From an uncultured Pelagibacteraceae bacterium (GTDB lineage: Bacteria > Pseudomonadota > Alphaproteobacteria > Pelagibacterales > Pelagibacteraceae), in assembly GCA_902594255.1 (NCBI GenBank), contig CACJLN010000005.1, positions 20,639 to 84,638 on the forward strand: DNA of 64,000 nucleotides, written 5' to 3'. Made by a program: the position numbers and the translations under genes. Below, in pieces: positions 1 through 13,780 of the stretch (positions within the stretch are counted from its first letter, which is position 1; every line of letters starts with the position of its first letter). Under the pieces are notes generated by a model, which worked only from the letters and a program-made list of their open reading frames with translations, was not told the DNA's origin and ran no database searches.

Positions 1-1
1 T

Positions 2-454
2 GAAGAAGAACCTGCAGAAATTGAAGCTAGCAAACATGATCTAGCATACATAAAATTAGATGGAAATATTGGATGTATGGTTAATGGTGCTGGTTTAGCT
101 ATGGCCACAATGGACATAATTAAACAATATGGAGAAGAGCCAGCAAATTTTTTAGATGTAGGAGGAGGAGCCTCTAAAGAAAAAGTTTCTGCTGCATTTA
201 AGATTATTTTGTCTGATAAAAATGTAAAAGGAATTTTGATTAATATTTTTGGTGGCATTATGAGATGTGATGTCCTCGCTCAAGGTGTAGTGGATGCAGC
301 AAAAGAAATTAATATTGAAGTTCCACTAGTTGTAAGATTAGCTGGTACAAATTTTAAAGAGGGTAAAGAAATTTTAGATAATTCAGGTTTAAAATTAATT
401 TCTGCTGAAAACCTTGACGATGCAGCAAAAAAGATTGTTGAGGCTATAAAATAA
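2..454 (+). CDS. sucC: Succinyl-CoA synthetase beta subunit (C-terminal part)
   Basis: This is the C-terminal end of the ADP-forming succinate-CoA ligase beta chain, which converts succinyl-CoA to succinate with nucleotide phosphorylation in the TCA cycle. The gene enters from outside the window. The frame is open from base 2, and the ORF-track start at base 77 is only an internal Met inside the conserved [19 protein letters not shown] block. The following LDVGGGAS and [15 protein letters not shown] stretches belong to the CoA-ligase domain and are family hallmarks. The stop codon abuts the ATG of sucD with no spacer, so the two subunits are very probably translated together. Confidence 0.96.
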   Translation, partial: EEEPAEIEASKHDLAYIKLDGNIGCMVNGAGLAMATMDIIKQYGEEPANFLDVGGGASKEKVSAAFKIILSDKNVKGILINIFGGIMRCDVLAQGVVDAAKEINIEVPLVVRLAGTNFKEGKEILDNSGLKLISAENLDDAAKKIVEAIK

Positions 455-1330
455 ATGTCAGTTTTAGTAAATAAGAACACTAGACTAATTTGCCAAGGTT
501 TTACTGGTTCACACGGTACTTTTCATTCTGAACAAGCTATCAAATACGGAACAAAATTAGTTGGTGGCGTTACTCCTAAAAAAGGTGGTCAAAAACATTT
601 AGGATTACCTGTTTTTAATACGGTGAAAGAGGCAAAAGATGCTGAGAATGCTAATGCTTCTATGATTTATGTGCCAGCTAAATTTGCAGCTGAAGCAATT
701 ATTGAGTCAATTGATGCATCAATTGAACTGATTGTTTGTATAACTGAAGGAATTCCCATCCAAGATATGTTAAAAGTGAAACAAAGATTATCAAAATCAA
801 AAAGTAGATTAATAGGTCCAAATTGCCCAGGAATTATTACTCCAGAGGAATGTAAGATTGGAATAATGCCAGGTAATATTCATAAAAAAGGAAGTGTGGG
901 AATAGTATCAAGATCTGGTACTTTAACTTACGAAGCAGTTGCTCAAACCACTGAAAATGGTTTAGGCCAATCGACTTGTATTGGAATAGGTGGTGATCCT
1001 ATTAACGGTACAAATTTTATAGATTGTTTAGATTTATTTTTAAATGATGAGGAAACACAGTCTATACTAATGATTGGAGAAATTGGAGGAACTGCAGAAG
1101 AAGAAGCCGCAGACTTTATAAAGAATCATAAAATAAAAAAACCAATTGTTGGATTTATTGCTGGTATCACAGCTCCACCAGGAAGAAGAATGGGTCACGC
1201 TGGTGCAATAATTTCTGGAGGCAAGGGGGGTGCAGAGGAAAAGATGAAAAAGATGGAGGAATGTGGAATAACTATGGCAAACTCACCCTCAAAAATTGGA
1301 AAAACATTGTTCAATAAATTGTCTAATTGA
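455..1330 (+). CDS. sucD: Succinyl-CoA synthetase alpha subunit
   Basis: This is the CoA-binding, phosphohistidine-carrying alpha chain of succinate-CoA ligase. At 291 residues it has the usual family length. The N-terminal Rossmann CoA-binding domain includes [12 protein letters not shown] (normally QGFTGxQGTFH). The active-site histidine lies in [20 protein letters not shown] near residue 248, and a second hallmark is [11 protein letters not shown]. It starts directly at the sucC stop, and sucA follows after about 30 bases, giving the usual alphaproteobacterial order sucC-sucD-sucA-sucB-lpdA. Confidence 0.98.
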   Translation: MSVLVNKNTRLICQGFTGSHGTFHSEQAIKYGTKLVGGVTPKKGGQKHLGLPVFNTVKEAKDAENANASMIYVPAKFAAEAIIESIDASIELIVCITEGIPIQDMLKVKQRLSKSKSRLIGPNCPGIITPEECKIGIMPGNIHKKGSVGIVSRSGTLTYEAVAQTTENGLGQSTCIGIGGDPINGTNFIDCLDLFLNDEETQSILMIGEIGGTAEEEAADFIKNHKIKKPIVGFIAGITAPPGRRMGHAGAIISGGKGGAEEKMKKMEECGITMANSPSKIGKTLFNKLSN

Positions 1331-1362
1331 AAAATTTTCCGCTAGGTTTATATTGATTACAA

Positions 1363-4236
1363 ATGTCTTCTTCTAAAAATTTCGAATTAAAGAAAACAGA
1401 TTTCTTAAGTAAATCAAATAGTACATTTATAGATGAGATGTACATGAAATTTGTAAATAATGACCCGTCATTACCTAACAGCTGGAGAAGCTATTTTAAT
1501 GAAATTGGAGATGAATTTGAAACCATTGTTGATGAGATTAATGGTCCATCTTGGAGTCCAGCTAAAAAATTTTCTGTAAGTCAATCTCAAGTTCAAAATA
1601 ATGAAAATAATTTTAAAGATAACCAAGACTCAGTTAAGTCAAATGCAAACTCAATAAAAGCTGTTGCCATGATTAGATCGTATAGGCAACGAGGGCATTT
1701 AATTGCTAAATTAGATCCTTTGGGCATGTTAAAGTCTGAGTATTTAGACGAACTTCACCCGGAATCTTATGGATTTAAAAAAGAGGACTATAACAAAAAA
1801 ATTTTTTTAGACGGTGTAATAAATAAAGAGTATTCAAATATAAATGAAATATTGGCTTTTTTAAGAGAAAAATATTGTGGTTCGCTTGGTTATGAATACA
1901 TGCATATCTCTAATCCTACAGAAAGAAAATGGTTTAGAGACAGAGTTGAAAAAAATGATGACTTTAAATTTACTCAAAATGGGAAGGAAGCAATCCTAAA
2001 TAAATTAATACAAGCAGAGGGTTTTGAAAAGTTTTTACATACTAAATATGTGGGAACAAAAAGATTTGGTCTTGATGGAGGCGAAAGTTTGATACCCGCA
2101 CTTGAACAAATAATTAAGATTGGGGGACAATCAAATATCAAAGAAGTTAAAATTGGAATGTCACACAGAGGTAGATTGAATGTATTAGCTAATGTTTTAC
2201 AAAAATCTTATAAAAGAATATTTAATGAATTTGCAGGTGAAATAAGCTCAAAATCAGAGGATGATACTGGAGATGTAAAATATCACTTAGGAGCTTCTTC
2301 AAATAGAGAGTTTGATGGAAATTCAGTTCATGTAAGTTTAACTGATAACCCTTCACATTTAGAGGCAGTAAATCCAGTTGTTTTAGGCCAGACAAGGGCT
2401 AAGCAATTTTTTCATAAAGACAAAGAGAGAAAAAAAGTAATTCCAATTTTAATTCATGGAGACGCTGCTTTTGCTGGACAAGGAGTTGTAGCAGAGTGTT
2501 TTGCAATGTCAGGACTACCAGGACACAATACAGGTGGAACCATTCATATTATAATTAATAATCAAATTGGTTTCACCACAAGCCCAAGATTTGCTAGATC
2601 ATCCCCGTATCCCTCAGATATTGCTAAAATGGTTGAAGCTCCAATTATTCATGTTAATGGTGATGACCCAGAGGCTGTGGTTTATGCAGCAAGAATCGCT
2701 ACTGACTTTAGGTTAAAATTTAACCGAGATGTTGTTATTGATTTGATTTGTTATAGGAGATTTGGACACAATGAGGGTGACGAACCATCATTTACTCAAC
2801 CATTAATGTATAAAAAAATACGCTCTCATCCATCCGCAATAAGAGTTTACGGTGAAAAATTGGTTAATGAAAATTCAATTTCTAAAGAATTTTTAGACGC
2901 TTCAATTAAAAAATTCAAAGATTTGTTGGATGAGCAATTTAAAAATGCAAAAAATTATAAACCAAAAATTGAGTGGTTTGAGGGAACCTGGTCTAGATAT
3001 AAACCTGATGAAGGAAAAGATAAAAGGGGGGTTACAGGGTCAGATTTAAAAAAGCTGATAGAGATTTCAGAAAAAATTAATTCAATTCCAAAAGAGATTA
3101 ATATACACAAAACTATATCAAAAATTCTAGATATTAGAAAAAATAACGTTTTAAAAGGAGCAGAAATCGACTGGTCCACAGCAGAGTCCTTAGCCTTTGG
3201 TTCACTTTTAGAGGAAGGCTATCCTGTTAGATTAGTTGGCCAAGACACTGGTAGAGGAACATTTAGTCAAAGACATTCTGTTTTAAGAAATCAATTGGAT
3301 AATTCAAGATATATACCTTTAAATAATATTTCAGAAAGACAAAAAAAATTTGAGGTTGTTGACAGTTTTTTATCTGAACTAGCAGTTTTAGGTTTCGAGT
3401 ATGGTTACAGTTTAGTAGAGCCAAATACACTTACAATTTGGGAGGCTCAATTTGGTGACTTTGCAAATGGTGCACAAGTAGTAATTGATCAATTTATCGC
3501 CTCTGGAGAAAGAAAGTGGTCAAGAGCATCTGGCTTAGTTATGCTACTGCCTCATGGATATGAAGGTCAAGGACCTGAACATTCTTCTGCAAGACTAGAA
3601 AGATTTTTACAACTGTGTTCAAATGATAACATGCAGGTTATGAACTGTACAACTCCTGCAAATTATTTTCATGCATTACGAAGACAAATGCACAGAGATT
3701 TTAGAAAACCATTAATTATAATGACACCAAAATCACTATTACGACACAAACACTGTACATCAAACTTAGAGGATTTTAGTAAAAAAAATTCATTTCATAG
3801 AATTTTATGGGATCATGCTATGGATCCAAAACTAAAGGGTTTCATAAAGCTGAAAAAAACAAAAAAAATAAATAAGGTAATTCTTTGCTCAGGAAAGATT
3901 TATTTCGATCTATTAGAGGAACGAGAAAAATTAAAAAGAAATGATGTGGTGTTTTTTAGAATTGAACAACTCTACCCATTTCCTGCAAAAACGCTAGCTG
4001 AAGAGCTTAAACCCTACTCAAAAAATGCTAATTTTTATTGGTGTCAAGAAGAGCCTAAAAATATGGGTGCATGGTTTTCTGTTAGAGATTATATACAATG
4101 GACATTAGATAATATTAAGGCTAGTAATAATATGATTTCTTATATTGGAAGAAGTCCTGATGCATCACCAGCAACAGGATATTTAAAGAGACATATGTCA
4201 CAACAGCAAGAAATTCTGAAGAAAGTTTTTGAGTAA
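1363..4236 (+). CDS. sucA: 2-oxoglutarate dehydrogenase E1 component
   Basis: This is the thiamine-diphosphate-dependent decarboxylase (E1) of the 2-oxoglutarate dehydrogenase complex. The 957 residues match the usual E1o length. The N-terminal E2-interaction helix is seen as [16 protein letters not shown]. The ThDP region has [25 protein letters not shown] and the GD...NN-type stretch ending INNQIGFTT. The C-terminal transketolase part carries [15 protein letters not shown] and [16 protein letters not shown]. The stop lies one base before the ATG of sucB, consistent with coupled expression of E1 and E2. Confidence 0.98.
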   Translation: MSSSKNFELKKTDFLSKSNSTFIDEMYMKFVNNDPSLPNSWRSYFNEIGDEFETIVDEINGPSWSPAKKFSVSQSQVQNNENNFKDNQDSVKSNANSIKAVAMIRSYRQRGHLIAKLDPLGMLKSEYLDELHPESYGFKKEDYNKKIFLDGVINKEYSNINEILAFLREKYCGSLGYEYMHISNPTERKWFRDRVEKNDDFKFTQNGKEAILNKLIQAEGFEKFLHTKYVGTKRFGLDGGESLIPALEQIIKIGGQSNIKEVKIGMSHRGRLNVLANVLQKSYKRIFNEFAGEISSKSEDDTGDVKYHLGASSNREFDGNSVHVSLTDNPSHLEAVNPVVLGQTRAKQFFHKDKERKKVIPILIHGDAAFAGQGVVAECFAMSGLPGHNTGGTIHIIINNQIGFTTSPRFARSSPYPSDIAKMVEAPIIHVNGDDPEAVVYAARIATDFRLKFNRDVVIDLICYRRFGHNEGDEPSFTQPLMYKKIRSHPSAIRVYGEKLVNENSISKEFLDASIKKFKDLLDEQFKNAKNYKPKIEWFEGTWSRYKPDEGKDKRGVTGSDLKKLIEISEKINSIPKEINIHKTISKILDIRKNNVLKGAEIDWSTAESLAFGSLLEEGYPVRLVGQDTGRGTFSQRHSVLRNQLDNSRYIPLNNISERQKKFEVVDSFLSELAVLGFEYGYSLVEPNTLTIWEAQFGDFANGAQVVIDQFIASGERKWSRASGLVMLLPHGYEGQGPEHSSARLERFLQLCSNDNMQVMNCTTPANYFHALRRQMHRDFRKPLIIMTPKSLLRHKHCTSNLEDFSKKNSFHRILWDHAMDPKLKGFIKLKKTKKINKVILCSGKIYFDLLEEREKLKRNDVVFFRIEQLYPFPAKTLAEELKPYSKNANFYWCQEEPKNMGAWFSVRDYIQWTLDNIKASNNMISYIGRSPDASPATGYLKRHMSQQQEILKKVFE

Positions 4237-4237
4237 A

Positions 4238-5506
4238 ATGAGTGAAAAAATTTTGGTTCCAGTACTTGGCGAAAGCATTGTAGAGGCAACAGTCTCTAAA
4301 TGGTTAAAAAGCGAAGGCGATGCAGTTGAAGCAGATGAGCCTATTGTAGAATTGGAAACAGATAAAGTAAATTTAGAAGTCCCCTCTCCCGCCTCAGGTG
4401 TTTTAGATAAGATAATTTCCAAAGATGGTTCTGTTGTTGAAGTTGGTGCTACTTTAGGTTCAATATCTACAAATGGCGAAATAATAAAAAAGGACGATGT
4501 TAAAGAGACAAAATCTATAGAACCTAATGTTGAAGAAAAAAAAGAGGAGTTATTTATCTCCCCAGTCATAGAAGATAAAAAAGAACAAGATAATCAAAAT
4601 TTAGATGAGCCCCTAATATTAACGAAACAAATTGAAGAACCTAAAAAAAATTTAAATTTATCTCCAGCAGTTAGAAAAATTGTAAGTGAGAATAAAATTG
4701 ATATTAAAAATATAAAAGGCTCAGGAAAAGATGGCAGAGTTTTGAAAGGTGATTTGATTGATTTAATGGGAGTCAATCCACCTCCGTCAGAGAGAAAAAT
4801 TAAATATGGTCAAGAAGAGAGAATCAAAATGACCAGGCTGAGACAAACCATAGCAAAGAGATTAAAACAGGCACAAGAAAATGCAGCTTTATTAACTACT
4901 TTTAATGAGGTCGATATGACTAATATAATGGATATAAGAAAAGAAAATCAGGAAGATTTTCAAAGTCGTTATGGGATTAAACTTGGGTTTATGTCCTTTT
5001 TTGTTAAAGCGTGTGTCGTTGCGCTGAAGAATTTTCCAGCGGTAAATGCTGAGATAGAGGGTGATGAAATTATTTACAAAAATTATTACAATATAAGTTT
5101 TGCAGTAGGAACTGATAAAGGATTAGTCGTCCCAGTTTTGAAAAATGCTGATGAATTATCTTTTGCAGATATTGAAAAAAATATTAAAGATATTTCAGAA
5201 AAAGCAAGAGAGGGAAAACTGACTATAGAAGACCTCCAAGGGGGGACTTTTACCATAAGCAATGGAGGTGTTTATGGCTCGATGTTGTCTACCCCAATAT
5301 TAAACTTACCTCAGTCCGGGGTATTAGGTATGCACAATATAGTCGACAGACCAACAGCAATTGATGGAGAGATAAAAATTAGACCAATTATGTATTTAGC
5401 TTTGTCATATGATCACAGAATTATAGATGGAAAAGAGTCAGTCTCTTTTTTAAAAATGATAAAAGAAAATTTAGAGGATCCAAGGAGATTATTTTTAGAT
5501 ATTTAA
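4238..5506 (+). CDS. sucB: 2-oxoglutarate dehydrogenase E2, dihydrolipoyl succinyltransferase
   Basis: This is the core E2 subunit that transfers succinyl groups to CoA. An N-terminal lipoyl domain carries the lipoylated lysine in [11 protein letters not shown]. It is followed by a Glu/Lys-rich linker, an E1/E3-binding domain ([14 protein letters not shown]) and a catalytic domain ending with [12 protein letters not shown], whose His and Asp are the catalytic pair. The ORF track begins at a TTG at 4229, inside the end of sucA. I prefer the ATG at 4238, one base after the sucA stop, because family members begin MxEKILVPxLGES. That gives 422 residues. lpdA follows immediately. Confidence 0.97.
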   Translation: MSEKILVPVLGESIVEATVSKWLKSEGDAVEADEPIVELETDKVNLEVPSPASGVLDKIISKDGSVVEVGATLGSISTNGEIIKKDDVKETKSIEPNVEEKKEELFISPVIEDKKEQDNQNLDEPLILTKQIEEPKKNLNLSPAVRKIVSENKIDIKNIKGSGKDGRVLKGDLIDLMGVNPPPSERKIKYGQEERIKMTRLRQTIAKRLKQAQENAALLTTFNEVDMTNIMDIRKENQEDFQSRYGIKLGFMSFFVKACVVALKNFPAVNAEIEGDEIIYKNYYNISFAVGTDKGLVVPVLKNADELSFADIEKNIKDISEKAREGKLTIEDLQGGTFTISNGGVYGSMLSTPILNLPQSGVLGMHNIVDRPTAIDGEIKIRPIMYLALSYDHRIIDGKESVSFLKMIKENLEDPRRLFLDI

Positions 5507-6907
5507 ATGGCAGAAAAATTTCAAGCAGTTGTTATAGGAGGTGGCCCTGGAGGTTATGTTTGTGCAATTAGACTTGCACAGTTAGGTCTGAAAACCGCAT
5601 GTATAGAGTCTAGAGGTTCATTAGGTGGAACTTGTTTGAATATAGGCTGTATACCATCTAAGAGTTTGCTTAATTTATCTGAAGAATTTCATAAAGTTAA
5701 AGATTTATCAAATAAAGGGATTGAGGTTGGACAGGTAAAATTAAATTTACCAAAAATGATGAAGAGCAAAGATAAAGCGGTTACAGTTTTGACCAAAGGT
5801 GTGGAATTTTTACTTAAAAAAAATAAAGTTACTTACTTTAAAGGTACTGGAAGTTTCAAATCAAAAAATGAAATTCTGATTAAAGATAGTGAGAATAAAG
5901 AAACACATGTAGAAGCAGATAAAATTATAATTGCAACAGGTTCCTTACCTGTATCTTTGCCAGGCGTAAAATTTGATGAAAAAGTTATTGTATCCTCAAC
6001 TGGTGCATTAAAATTAGAGCAAGTTCCAAAAAAAATGGTTGTAGTTGGAGGAGGATATATTGGTCTTGAGATGGGATCAGTCTGGTCCAGACTTGGAACT
6101 GAGGTTCATGTGGTTGAGTATTTAGATCATATTACACCTGGTATGGATAAAGAAATTTCAACGGAGTTTATGAAAATTCTTAAAAAACAAAAAATAAATT
6201 TTCATTTGCAGCACAAAGTAGAACAAATTAAAAATAATAGCATAAATGCAATAGTTTCCACATCAGATAAAGAGGGTAAAAAAAAGGATTTTGACTGTGA
6301 CGTTGTTTTAGTTTCAGTTGGCAGGAAACCAAATACAATTGGATTAAATTTAGATAAAGTAAATATTGATTTAGATAAAAAAAATAGAATTAAAACAGAT
6401 AAAAACTTTAAAACAAATCAAGATAACATTTATGCGATAGGAGATGTAATAGCTGGACCTATGCTAGCGCATAAAGCAGAAGATGAAGGTATTGCTGTTG
6501 CAGAAAATATAGCAGGTCAATCAGGACACGTAAATTACGATACTATTCCAGGAGTAATCTACACCACCCCAGAAGTTGCTTCTATTGGAAAAACAGAAGA
6601 ACAACTTAAAGAATTAAATATAAAATATAAAATTGGTAAATTTTCATTTATGGCTAATTCCAGAGCAAAAGCGATTGATGATGCAGAGGGATTTGTAAAA
6701 ATTCTAGCAGATGAAAAAACTGATAAAGTATTGGGTGCACACTTAATTGGTCCACATGCAGGAGAATTGATCGCTGAAATTGGTGTTGCAATGGAATTTG
6801 GTGCTAGCTCAGAGGATATTGCTAGAACTTGCCATGCACATCCTACTTTCTCTGAAGCGGTAAAAGAAGCAGCATTATCTGTAGATAAAAGGGCAATACA
6901 CTCTTAA
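5507..6907 (+). CDS. lpdA: Dihydrolipoyl dehydrogenase (E3)
   Basis: This FAD flavoprotein reoxidises dihydrolipoamide in the 2-oxoacid dehydrogenase complex and passes electrons to NAD. The 466 residues are the normal length. Visible are the FAD motif GGGPGGYVCAIRLAQ at the N-terminus, the redox disulfide GGTCLNIGCIPSKSLL, the NAD-binding GGGYIGLEMGSV, the second FAD motif YAIGDVIAGPMLAHKAEDEG, and the dimer-interface active site HAHPTFSEAVKEAA. It is contiguous with sucB, so it is probably the E3 dedicated to this complex. It may also serve other lipoyl complexes. Confidence 0.97.
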   Translation: MAEKFQAVVIGGGPGGYVCAIRLAQLGLKTACIESRGSLGGTCLNIGCIPSKSLLNLSEEFHKVKDLSNKGIEVGQVKLNLPKMMKSKDKAVTVLTKGVEFLLKKNKVTYFKGTGSFKSKNEILIKDSENKETHVEADKIIIATGSLPVSLPGVKFDEKVIVSSTGALKLEQVPKKMVVVGGGYIGLEMGSVWSRLGTEVHVVEYLDHITPGMDKEISTEFMKILKKQKINFHLQHKVEQIKNNSINAIVSTSDKEGKKKDFDCDVVLVSVGRKPNTIGLNLDKVNIDLDKKNRIKTDKNFKTNQDNIYAIGDVIAGPMLAHKAEDEGIAVAENIAGQSGHVNYDTIPGVIYTTPEVASIGKTEEQLKELNIKYKIGKFSFMANSRAKAIDDAEGFVKILADEKTDKVLGAHLIGPHAGELIAEIGVAMEFGASSEDIARTCHAHPTFSEAVKEAALSVDKRAIHS

Positions 6908-6929
6908 AATTTTTTCATATTATTCGTAT

Positions 6930-8885
6930 ATGAAGTTTCCGATTCTTTTACCAAATATTTTTAATTATCCATTTACTTATGAAAGTGATTTAAAATTAAA
7001 TATTGGAGACTTTGTAGAAGTACCTTTTGGGAAATCAAAAAAAACAGGTGTGGTTTGGGATAATTTCGAAGAAAAGAAAAATAAAGATTTTAAAATTAAA
7101 AGAGTAATAAAAAAACTTGATGTTCCAAGACTGAATGAAAATATTGTAAAATTTTTAAATTGGTTTTCAGAGTATAATATTGTGCCAAAAGGTATGGCGC
7201 TAAAACTTGCTTTATTGAGTGGCCAAACTGCACACAAGTTCGATATAAAGTTTTATAAAAATTTCGACTCAAAGATAAAAGATTACCCTTTAAATTTAAC
7301 AAAAGAACAAGAGGACTCATTAAATCAAATAAATAAATATAATCAAAAATTTAATGTCCACGTGTTACAGGGTGTGACAGGCTCAGGAAAAACGATCGTG
7401 TACTTCGAAGCATTGAAAAAAATTTTAAAACGGGGATATCAAGGTTTGATAATGCTACCAGAGATTGGTTTAACGAACCAATTTGAAAAAAAATTTCAAG
7501 AATTTTTTGGCTTTTCACCAGCGATTTGGCATTCGGGAATCACAAAAAAAAATAGAGAAATAATTTGGAGTGGGATTATTAATAATAAAATAAAAGTTGT
7601 TATAGGAGCAAGATCATCATTATTCTTACCATTTAAGAAGCTAGGACTAATTATAGTTGATGAGGAACACGACCAGTCTTATAAACAAGATGAGGGAATA
7701 ATATATAATGCTCGAGATATGGCTATTTCTAGGGCATTGTTTGAGAATATACCAATAAATTTAGTTACAGCAGTGCCATCAATTGAAACATATGAAAATA
7801 TAAAAAAAAAGAAATACACTTGTTCACAATTGAATCGCCGATATCAAAACGCTTCTTTGCCTAACTATGAAATAATTAATTTAAATAACGTAAAGTTAGG
7901 TAAACAGTCTTGGCTTTCTAAAAATATAATTGAAAAAGTTAATCATCATTTAAAAAAAAAAGATCAAGTTTTATTTTTTTTAAATCGAAGAGGCTTTTCA
8001 CCTAATGTTTTTTGTATCAAATGTTTAAGCAGTTATTCATGCCCAAATTGTTCTATTAATCTTGTATACCACAAAAATAAGAATAATCTCTTATGTCACT
8101 ACTGTGGTTTCAAGTCTTCTTTGATAAAAGATTGTTCAAAAGGTAAAAAATGTGATTTCAAATTTACAGGACCTGGTGTTGAAAGAATTTCTGAAGAAGT
8201 TAAAAAATACTTTCCATCAAAAAAAATTGAAATTTTTTCGAGCGACACAATGAATAAAAAAAGTTCGGGAAATATACTTGAAAAAATCGTAAATAAAGAA
8301 ATTGAAATTTTGGTTGGCACCCAATTGATTTCAAAAGGTTTCCATTTTCCAAATTTAAATTGTATTGTTGTGGTCGATATTGATTTATCATCACAAGGAC
8401 ACGATCTAAGAGTAGCAGAGAAAAATTTACAGTTATATCATCAATTATCTGGAAGAGCTGGGCGAGCAGGTAATTCTTCAACTGTTTATTTTCAAACTTA
8501 CAATACAAATAATAATATGATTTTAGACATAACAAGCAATAACCCTCATGTTTTTTTAAACAAGGAAATAGAAATTAGAAGAAAAAATAATCTACCTCCT
8601 TTTCAAAGATTTATTTCTTTAATCTTAACTGGTGAAAATAATATTAAATTAGAAAAAGAAGCTCTAAATTTTAAGAGTTTCATCGTGAATAAAATTAAAG
8701 GTAAAGTTTTAGGACCAGTCAGTGCTCCTATATTTAAAATTAAACGGAAATATAGAATTAGATTATTAATACGTGGCCAAAAATCTTTAAAATTGCAAAA
8801 TTCTCTAGCTTCAGTAATCTATAATTATAAATTTCCCTCAGGAATAAAACTTTCAGTTGATGTTGATCCAATTAGCTTCAATTAA
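6930..8885 (+). CDS. priA: Primosomal protein N' (replication restart helicase)
   Basis: PriA is a 3'-5' DNA helicase that reloads the replisome at stalled forks. It has an N-terminal 3' DNA-binding domain, Walker A GVTGSGKT at residues 148-155, a DEEH-type Walker B (VDEEHDQSYKQ), paired zinc clusters from about residue 355 (CIKCLSS, CPNCS, CHYCG and further cysteines), and the helicase C-terminal VGTQLISKGFHFPN and QLSGRAGRAG motifs. At 651 residues it is shorter than E. coli PriA (732), but no core motif is missing. It sits just upstream of the atp operon. Confidence 0.96.
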   Translation: MKFPILLPNIFNYPFTYESDLKLNIGDFVEVPFGKSKKTGVVWDNFEEKKNKDFKIKRVIKKLDVPRLNENIVKFLNWFSEYNIVPKGMALKLALLSGQTAHKFDIKFYKNFDSKIKDYPLNLTKEQEDSLNQINKYNQKFNVHVLQGVTGSGKTIVYFEALKKILKRGYQGLIMLPEIGLTNQFEKKFQEFFGFSPAIWHSGITKKNREIIWSGIINNKIKVVIGARSSLFLPFKKLGLIIVDEEHDQSYKQDEGIIYNARDMAISRALFENIPINLVTAVPSIETYENIKKKKYTCSQLNRRYQNASLPNYEIINLNNVKLGKQSWLSKNIIEKVNHHLKKKDQVLFFLNRRGFSPNVFCIKCLSSYSCPNCSINLVYHKNKNNLLCHYCGFKSSLIKDCSKGKKCDFKFTGPGVERISEEVKKYFPSKKIEIFSSDTMNKKSSGNILEKIVNKEIEILVGTQLISKGFHFPNLNCIVVVDIDLSSQGHDLRVAEKNLQLYHQLSGRAGRAGNSSTVYFQTYNTNNNMILDITSNNPHVFLNKEIEIRRKNNLPPFQRFISLILTGENNIKLEKEALNFKSFIVNKIKGKVLGPVSAPIFKIKRKYRIRLLIRGQKSLKLQNSLASVIYNYKFPSGIKLSVDVDPISFN

Positions 8886-8919
8886 ACTAAAAAAAAGTCA
8901 TTTTGGACGAATGTGTTGC

Positions 8920-8965
8920 TTGAACAGTATTTGGTCATATGCTAATTAAATCGTGTTTATATAAT
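8920..8965 (+). promoter_or_regulatory. Candidate promoter region of the atp operon
   Basis: The 105-base gap between priA and atpH is one of the longer spacers here. Two partly competing sigma-70-like readings are visible. One is TTGAAC at 8920, 17 bases, then TAATTA at 8943. The other is a perfect TATAAT at 8960 without a good -35 box. In such AT-rich DNA a lone -10 match is weak evidence. I see no hairpin or riboswitch in the gap. Confidence 0.35.
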
Positions 8966-8990
8966 TAATAATCAAATCTTAGGCAACAAA

Positions 8991-9548
8991 TTGAGTAGTA
9001 ATAAAGGATTTTCTGACACATCAGCTAATAGATATTCTTTAGCTTTATATGAACTAGCTAGTGAGTCCGATTTACTCGAGAACATTGAGAAAAACTCATC
9101 TGAACTAATAAATTTGATTAATATTAATGATGAGTTCAATAAACTTATTAAAGACCCAACAGTAAGCCAAGATAATTTGACTAACATTATAAATAAAATA
9201 TCCGAAAACTTTAAATTAGAAAATTTATTTAAAAATTTTTTATGTTTTTTGGTTAAAAAGCGAAGATTTTTTTATATAGAACAAATTCTTAAAAGTTTTG
9301 AAGAAATATGTTCTGAAAAAAGAGGCGAGATTAAAGCAGAAATTAAATCCGCAAAACAACTATCTGAAACTGAGATTAACAAAATTACTGAAGAACTTTC
9401 AAATAATTTTAAATCAAAAATAAAATTAAACTATAAGTACGACCAAAGTTTGATTGGTGGCTTGATTGTGCAAGTAGGAAGTACAATGATCGACACTTCT
9501 ATAAAAAATAAATTACAACAAATAGAAAATAAGATGATAGAGGCATAA
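8991..9548 (+). CDS. atpH: ATP synthase F1 delta subunit
   Basis: This is the delta (OSCP-like) stalk subunit linking F1 to the peripheral stalk. The 185 residues are typical, and the N-terminal [13 protein letters not shown] and C-terminal [24 protein letters not shown] are family signatures. Translation apparently starts at TTG: it is the first canonical start in the frame, and no in-frame ATG lies upstream or near enough downstream to keep the N-terminal helix. It is the first gene of atpHAGDC. The Fo genes are not in the window, as usual in alphaproteobacteria. Confidence 0.95.
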   Translation: MSSNKGFSDTSANRYSLALYELASESDLLENIEKNSSELINLININDEFNKLIKDPTVSQDNLTNIINKISENFKLENLFKNFLCFLVKKRRFFYIEQILKSFEEICSEKRGEIKAEIKSAKQLSETEINKITEELSNNFKSKIKLNYKYDQSLIGGLIVQVGSTMIDTSIKNKLQQIENKMIEA

Positions 9549-9549
9549 T

Positions 9550-11085
9550 ATGGAAATTAATCCTTCAGAAGTAACAAAAATATTAAAAGAGCAAATTAAA
9601 AACTTTGGTGAAAAAGCAGAAATATCTGAAGTAGGTCAAGTTTTGTCTGTTGGTGATGGAATAGCAAGAATTTATGGTTTGGATAATGTTCAGGCAGGAG
9701 AAATGGTTGAATTTTCTGATAGCTCTAAAGGAATGGCTTTGAATTTAGAGAGCGAAAATGTAGGTGTTGTGATATTTGGTGACGATCGAAATATTAAAGA
9801 GGGAGATGTTGTTAAAAGGACAGGAAGTATTGTGGACACTCCAGTTGGAAAAGAGCTACTGGGTAGAGTAGTCGATGGCCTTGGAAATCCTATTGATGGA
9901 AAAGGAGCTCTTGATAAATCTGTAAAAAAAAGCAGAGTAGAAGTTAAAGCGCCAGGAATTATACCAAGACAATCGGTAAGTGAGCCAATGCAAACAGGCT
10001 TAAAATCAATAGATAGTCTAGTACCAATTGGAAGAGGACAACGTGAACTAATCATCGGAGATAGACAAACAGGAAAAACGGCTGTTGCTGTTGATACAAT
10101 TATAAACCAAAAAAAAATAAACGAGTCTGGTGATGAGAAACAAAAACTTTATTGTATTTATGTCGCTATAGGACAAAAAAGATCAACCGTTAGACAAATA
10201 CAGAAAACTTTAGAAGAAGCAGGCGCAATGGAATATACAACAATTGTTGCTGCAACAGCTTCAGATTCAGCGCCACTACAATTTTTAGCCCCATATACAG
10301 GTTGTGCAATGGGTGAATACTTTAGAGATAATGGAATGCATGCCTTAATAATTTATGATGATCTATCAAAACAAGCTGTCGCTTATAGACAAATGTCATT
10401 AATTTTAAGAAGACCTCCGGGAAGAGAGGCTTACCCAGGTGATGTATTCTATTTACATAGTAGACTACTTGAAAGGGCTGCTAAGTTAAGCGATGAACAT
10501 GGCGGTGGGTCCCTAACAGCTTTACCTATTATTGAAACGCAAGGGGGTGATGTCTCCGCATATATACCAACTAATGTAATATCGATTACAGACGGGCAAA
10601 TTTTTTTGGAAACAGAATTATTTAATCAGGGTATTAGACCTGCAATCAATGTTGGTTTGTCAGTTTCTAGGGTTGGGTCTGCTGCCCAAACTAAAGCAAT
10701 GAAAAAAGTTTCTGGATCTATGAAACTAGAATTAGCTCAATACAGAGAAATGGCAGCATTTGCACAATTTGGTTCCGATTTAGATGCTTCAACACAGCAA
10801 CTTTTGAATAGAGGCTCTAAATTAACAGAGCTTTTAAAACAAAATCAATTTTCTCCTATGACAGTTGCAGAACAGGTAATTTCGATATTTTGTGGAGTAA
10901 AAGGTTATTTAGACGATTTAGATTTAAAAGAAATTGTAGACTTTGAGAATAAAATAATTGAAAGCTGTAAAGCTGATCAACCTGAAATCATAGAGGCAAT
11001 TTTAGGTTCTGGGAAATTAGATGATGATACTGAAAAAAAATTAATCGATATAATAACTAAATTAAAGAAAAATTTTAAGTCTTAA
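9550..11085 (+). CDS. atpA: ATP synthase F1 alpha subunit
   Basis: This is the non-catalytic nucleotide-binding subunit of the F1 hexamer. The 511 residues are standard. The P-loop [11 protein letters not shown] begins near residue 170, and the signature [17 protein letters not shown] lies near residue 370. The N-terminal barrel sequence includes [22 protein letters not shown]. It starts one base after the atpH stop and is followed by atpG after 6 bases. Confidence 0.98.
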   Translation: MEINPSEVTKILKEQIKNFGEKAEISEVGQVLSVGDGIARIYGLDNVQAGEMVEFSDSSKGMALNLESENVGVVIFGDDRNIKEGDVVKRTGSIVDTPVGKELLGRVVDGLGNPIDGKGALDKSVKKSRVEVKAPGIIPRQSVSEPMQTGLKSIDSLVPIGRGQRELIIGDRQTGKTAVAVDTIINQKKINESGDEKQKLYCIYVAIGQKRSTVRQIQKTLEEAGAMEYTTIVAATASDSAPLQFLAPYTGCAMGEYFRDNGMHALIIYDDLSKQAVAYRQMSLILRRPPGREAYPGDVFYLHSRLLERAAKLSDEHGGGSLTALPIIETQGGDVSAYIPTNVISITDGQIFLETELFNQGIRPAINVGLSVSRVGSAAQTKAMKKVSGSMKLELAQYREMAAFAQFGSDLDASTQQLLNRGSKLTELLKQNQFSPMTVAEQVISIFCGVKGYLDDLDLKEIVDFENKIIESCKADQPEIIEAILGSGKLDDDTEKKLIDIITKLKKNFKS

Positions 11086-11091
11086 TAATTT

Positions 11092-13387
<2,296 letters not shown>

Positions 13388-13388
<1 letters not shown>

Positions 13389-13780
13389 TGAGTGAGGAAT
13401 TCAAAGTAGAAATAGTCAATCCCGAGGCGTCTTTTTTATCAAAAGAGGATGTTACGGAAGTAATAGTTCCTGCATTTGAGGGTGAAATGGGAATACTTAA
13501 AGATCATATTTCTATAATTTCTTTTTTAAAACCAGGTATATTAATAATTTATACTAAGTCTGGTGAGCATAAATTCTACGTAGAGGATGGAATATTTGAA
13601 TTTAAGAACAACAACTTATCCGTATTAACAAGCTCAATTTTTGATTTAAAAAAAATAGAAAAAAGCATGTTAATGAATTTGATTAAATTAGCAGAGGAAG
13701 AGGCTAGTAAAGAGGATATTGACGATCAATCGAGATTTTTAATTGATCAAAAAATTGAAGTTTTGAAATCGCTTAATTAA
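13388..13780 (+). CDS. atpC: ATP synthase F1 epsilon subunit
   Basis: This is the epsilon subunit of F1, which regulates rotation and helps couple F1 to the c-ring. The N-terminal beta-sandwich contains the conserved VPAFEGEMGILKDHISIISFLKPG. A short helical C-terminus follows, for 130 residues in total. It overlaps atpD by one base. Its 3' end overlaps the convergent rppH gene by 8 bases, so no room remains for a separate terminator between them. Confidence 0.95.

Noticed and set aside
4198-4569. Minus-strand frame of 123 aa across the sucA/sucB junction
   Set aside because: It is rich in Ser and Thr as expected for the reverse of Glu/Asp/Lys-rich coding sequence; both opposite genes are certain.
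7096-7320. Overlapping minus-strand frames within priA (6977-7320)
   Set aside because: They lie wholly inside the conserved PriA frame and have no start context or family match.
9690-10055. Minus-strand frame of 121 aa inside atpA
   Set aside because: It is a shadow of the conserved alpha subunit, with no start signal and no family features.
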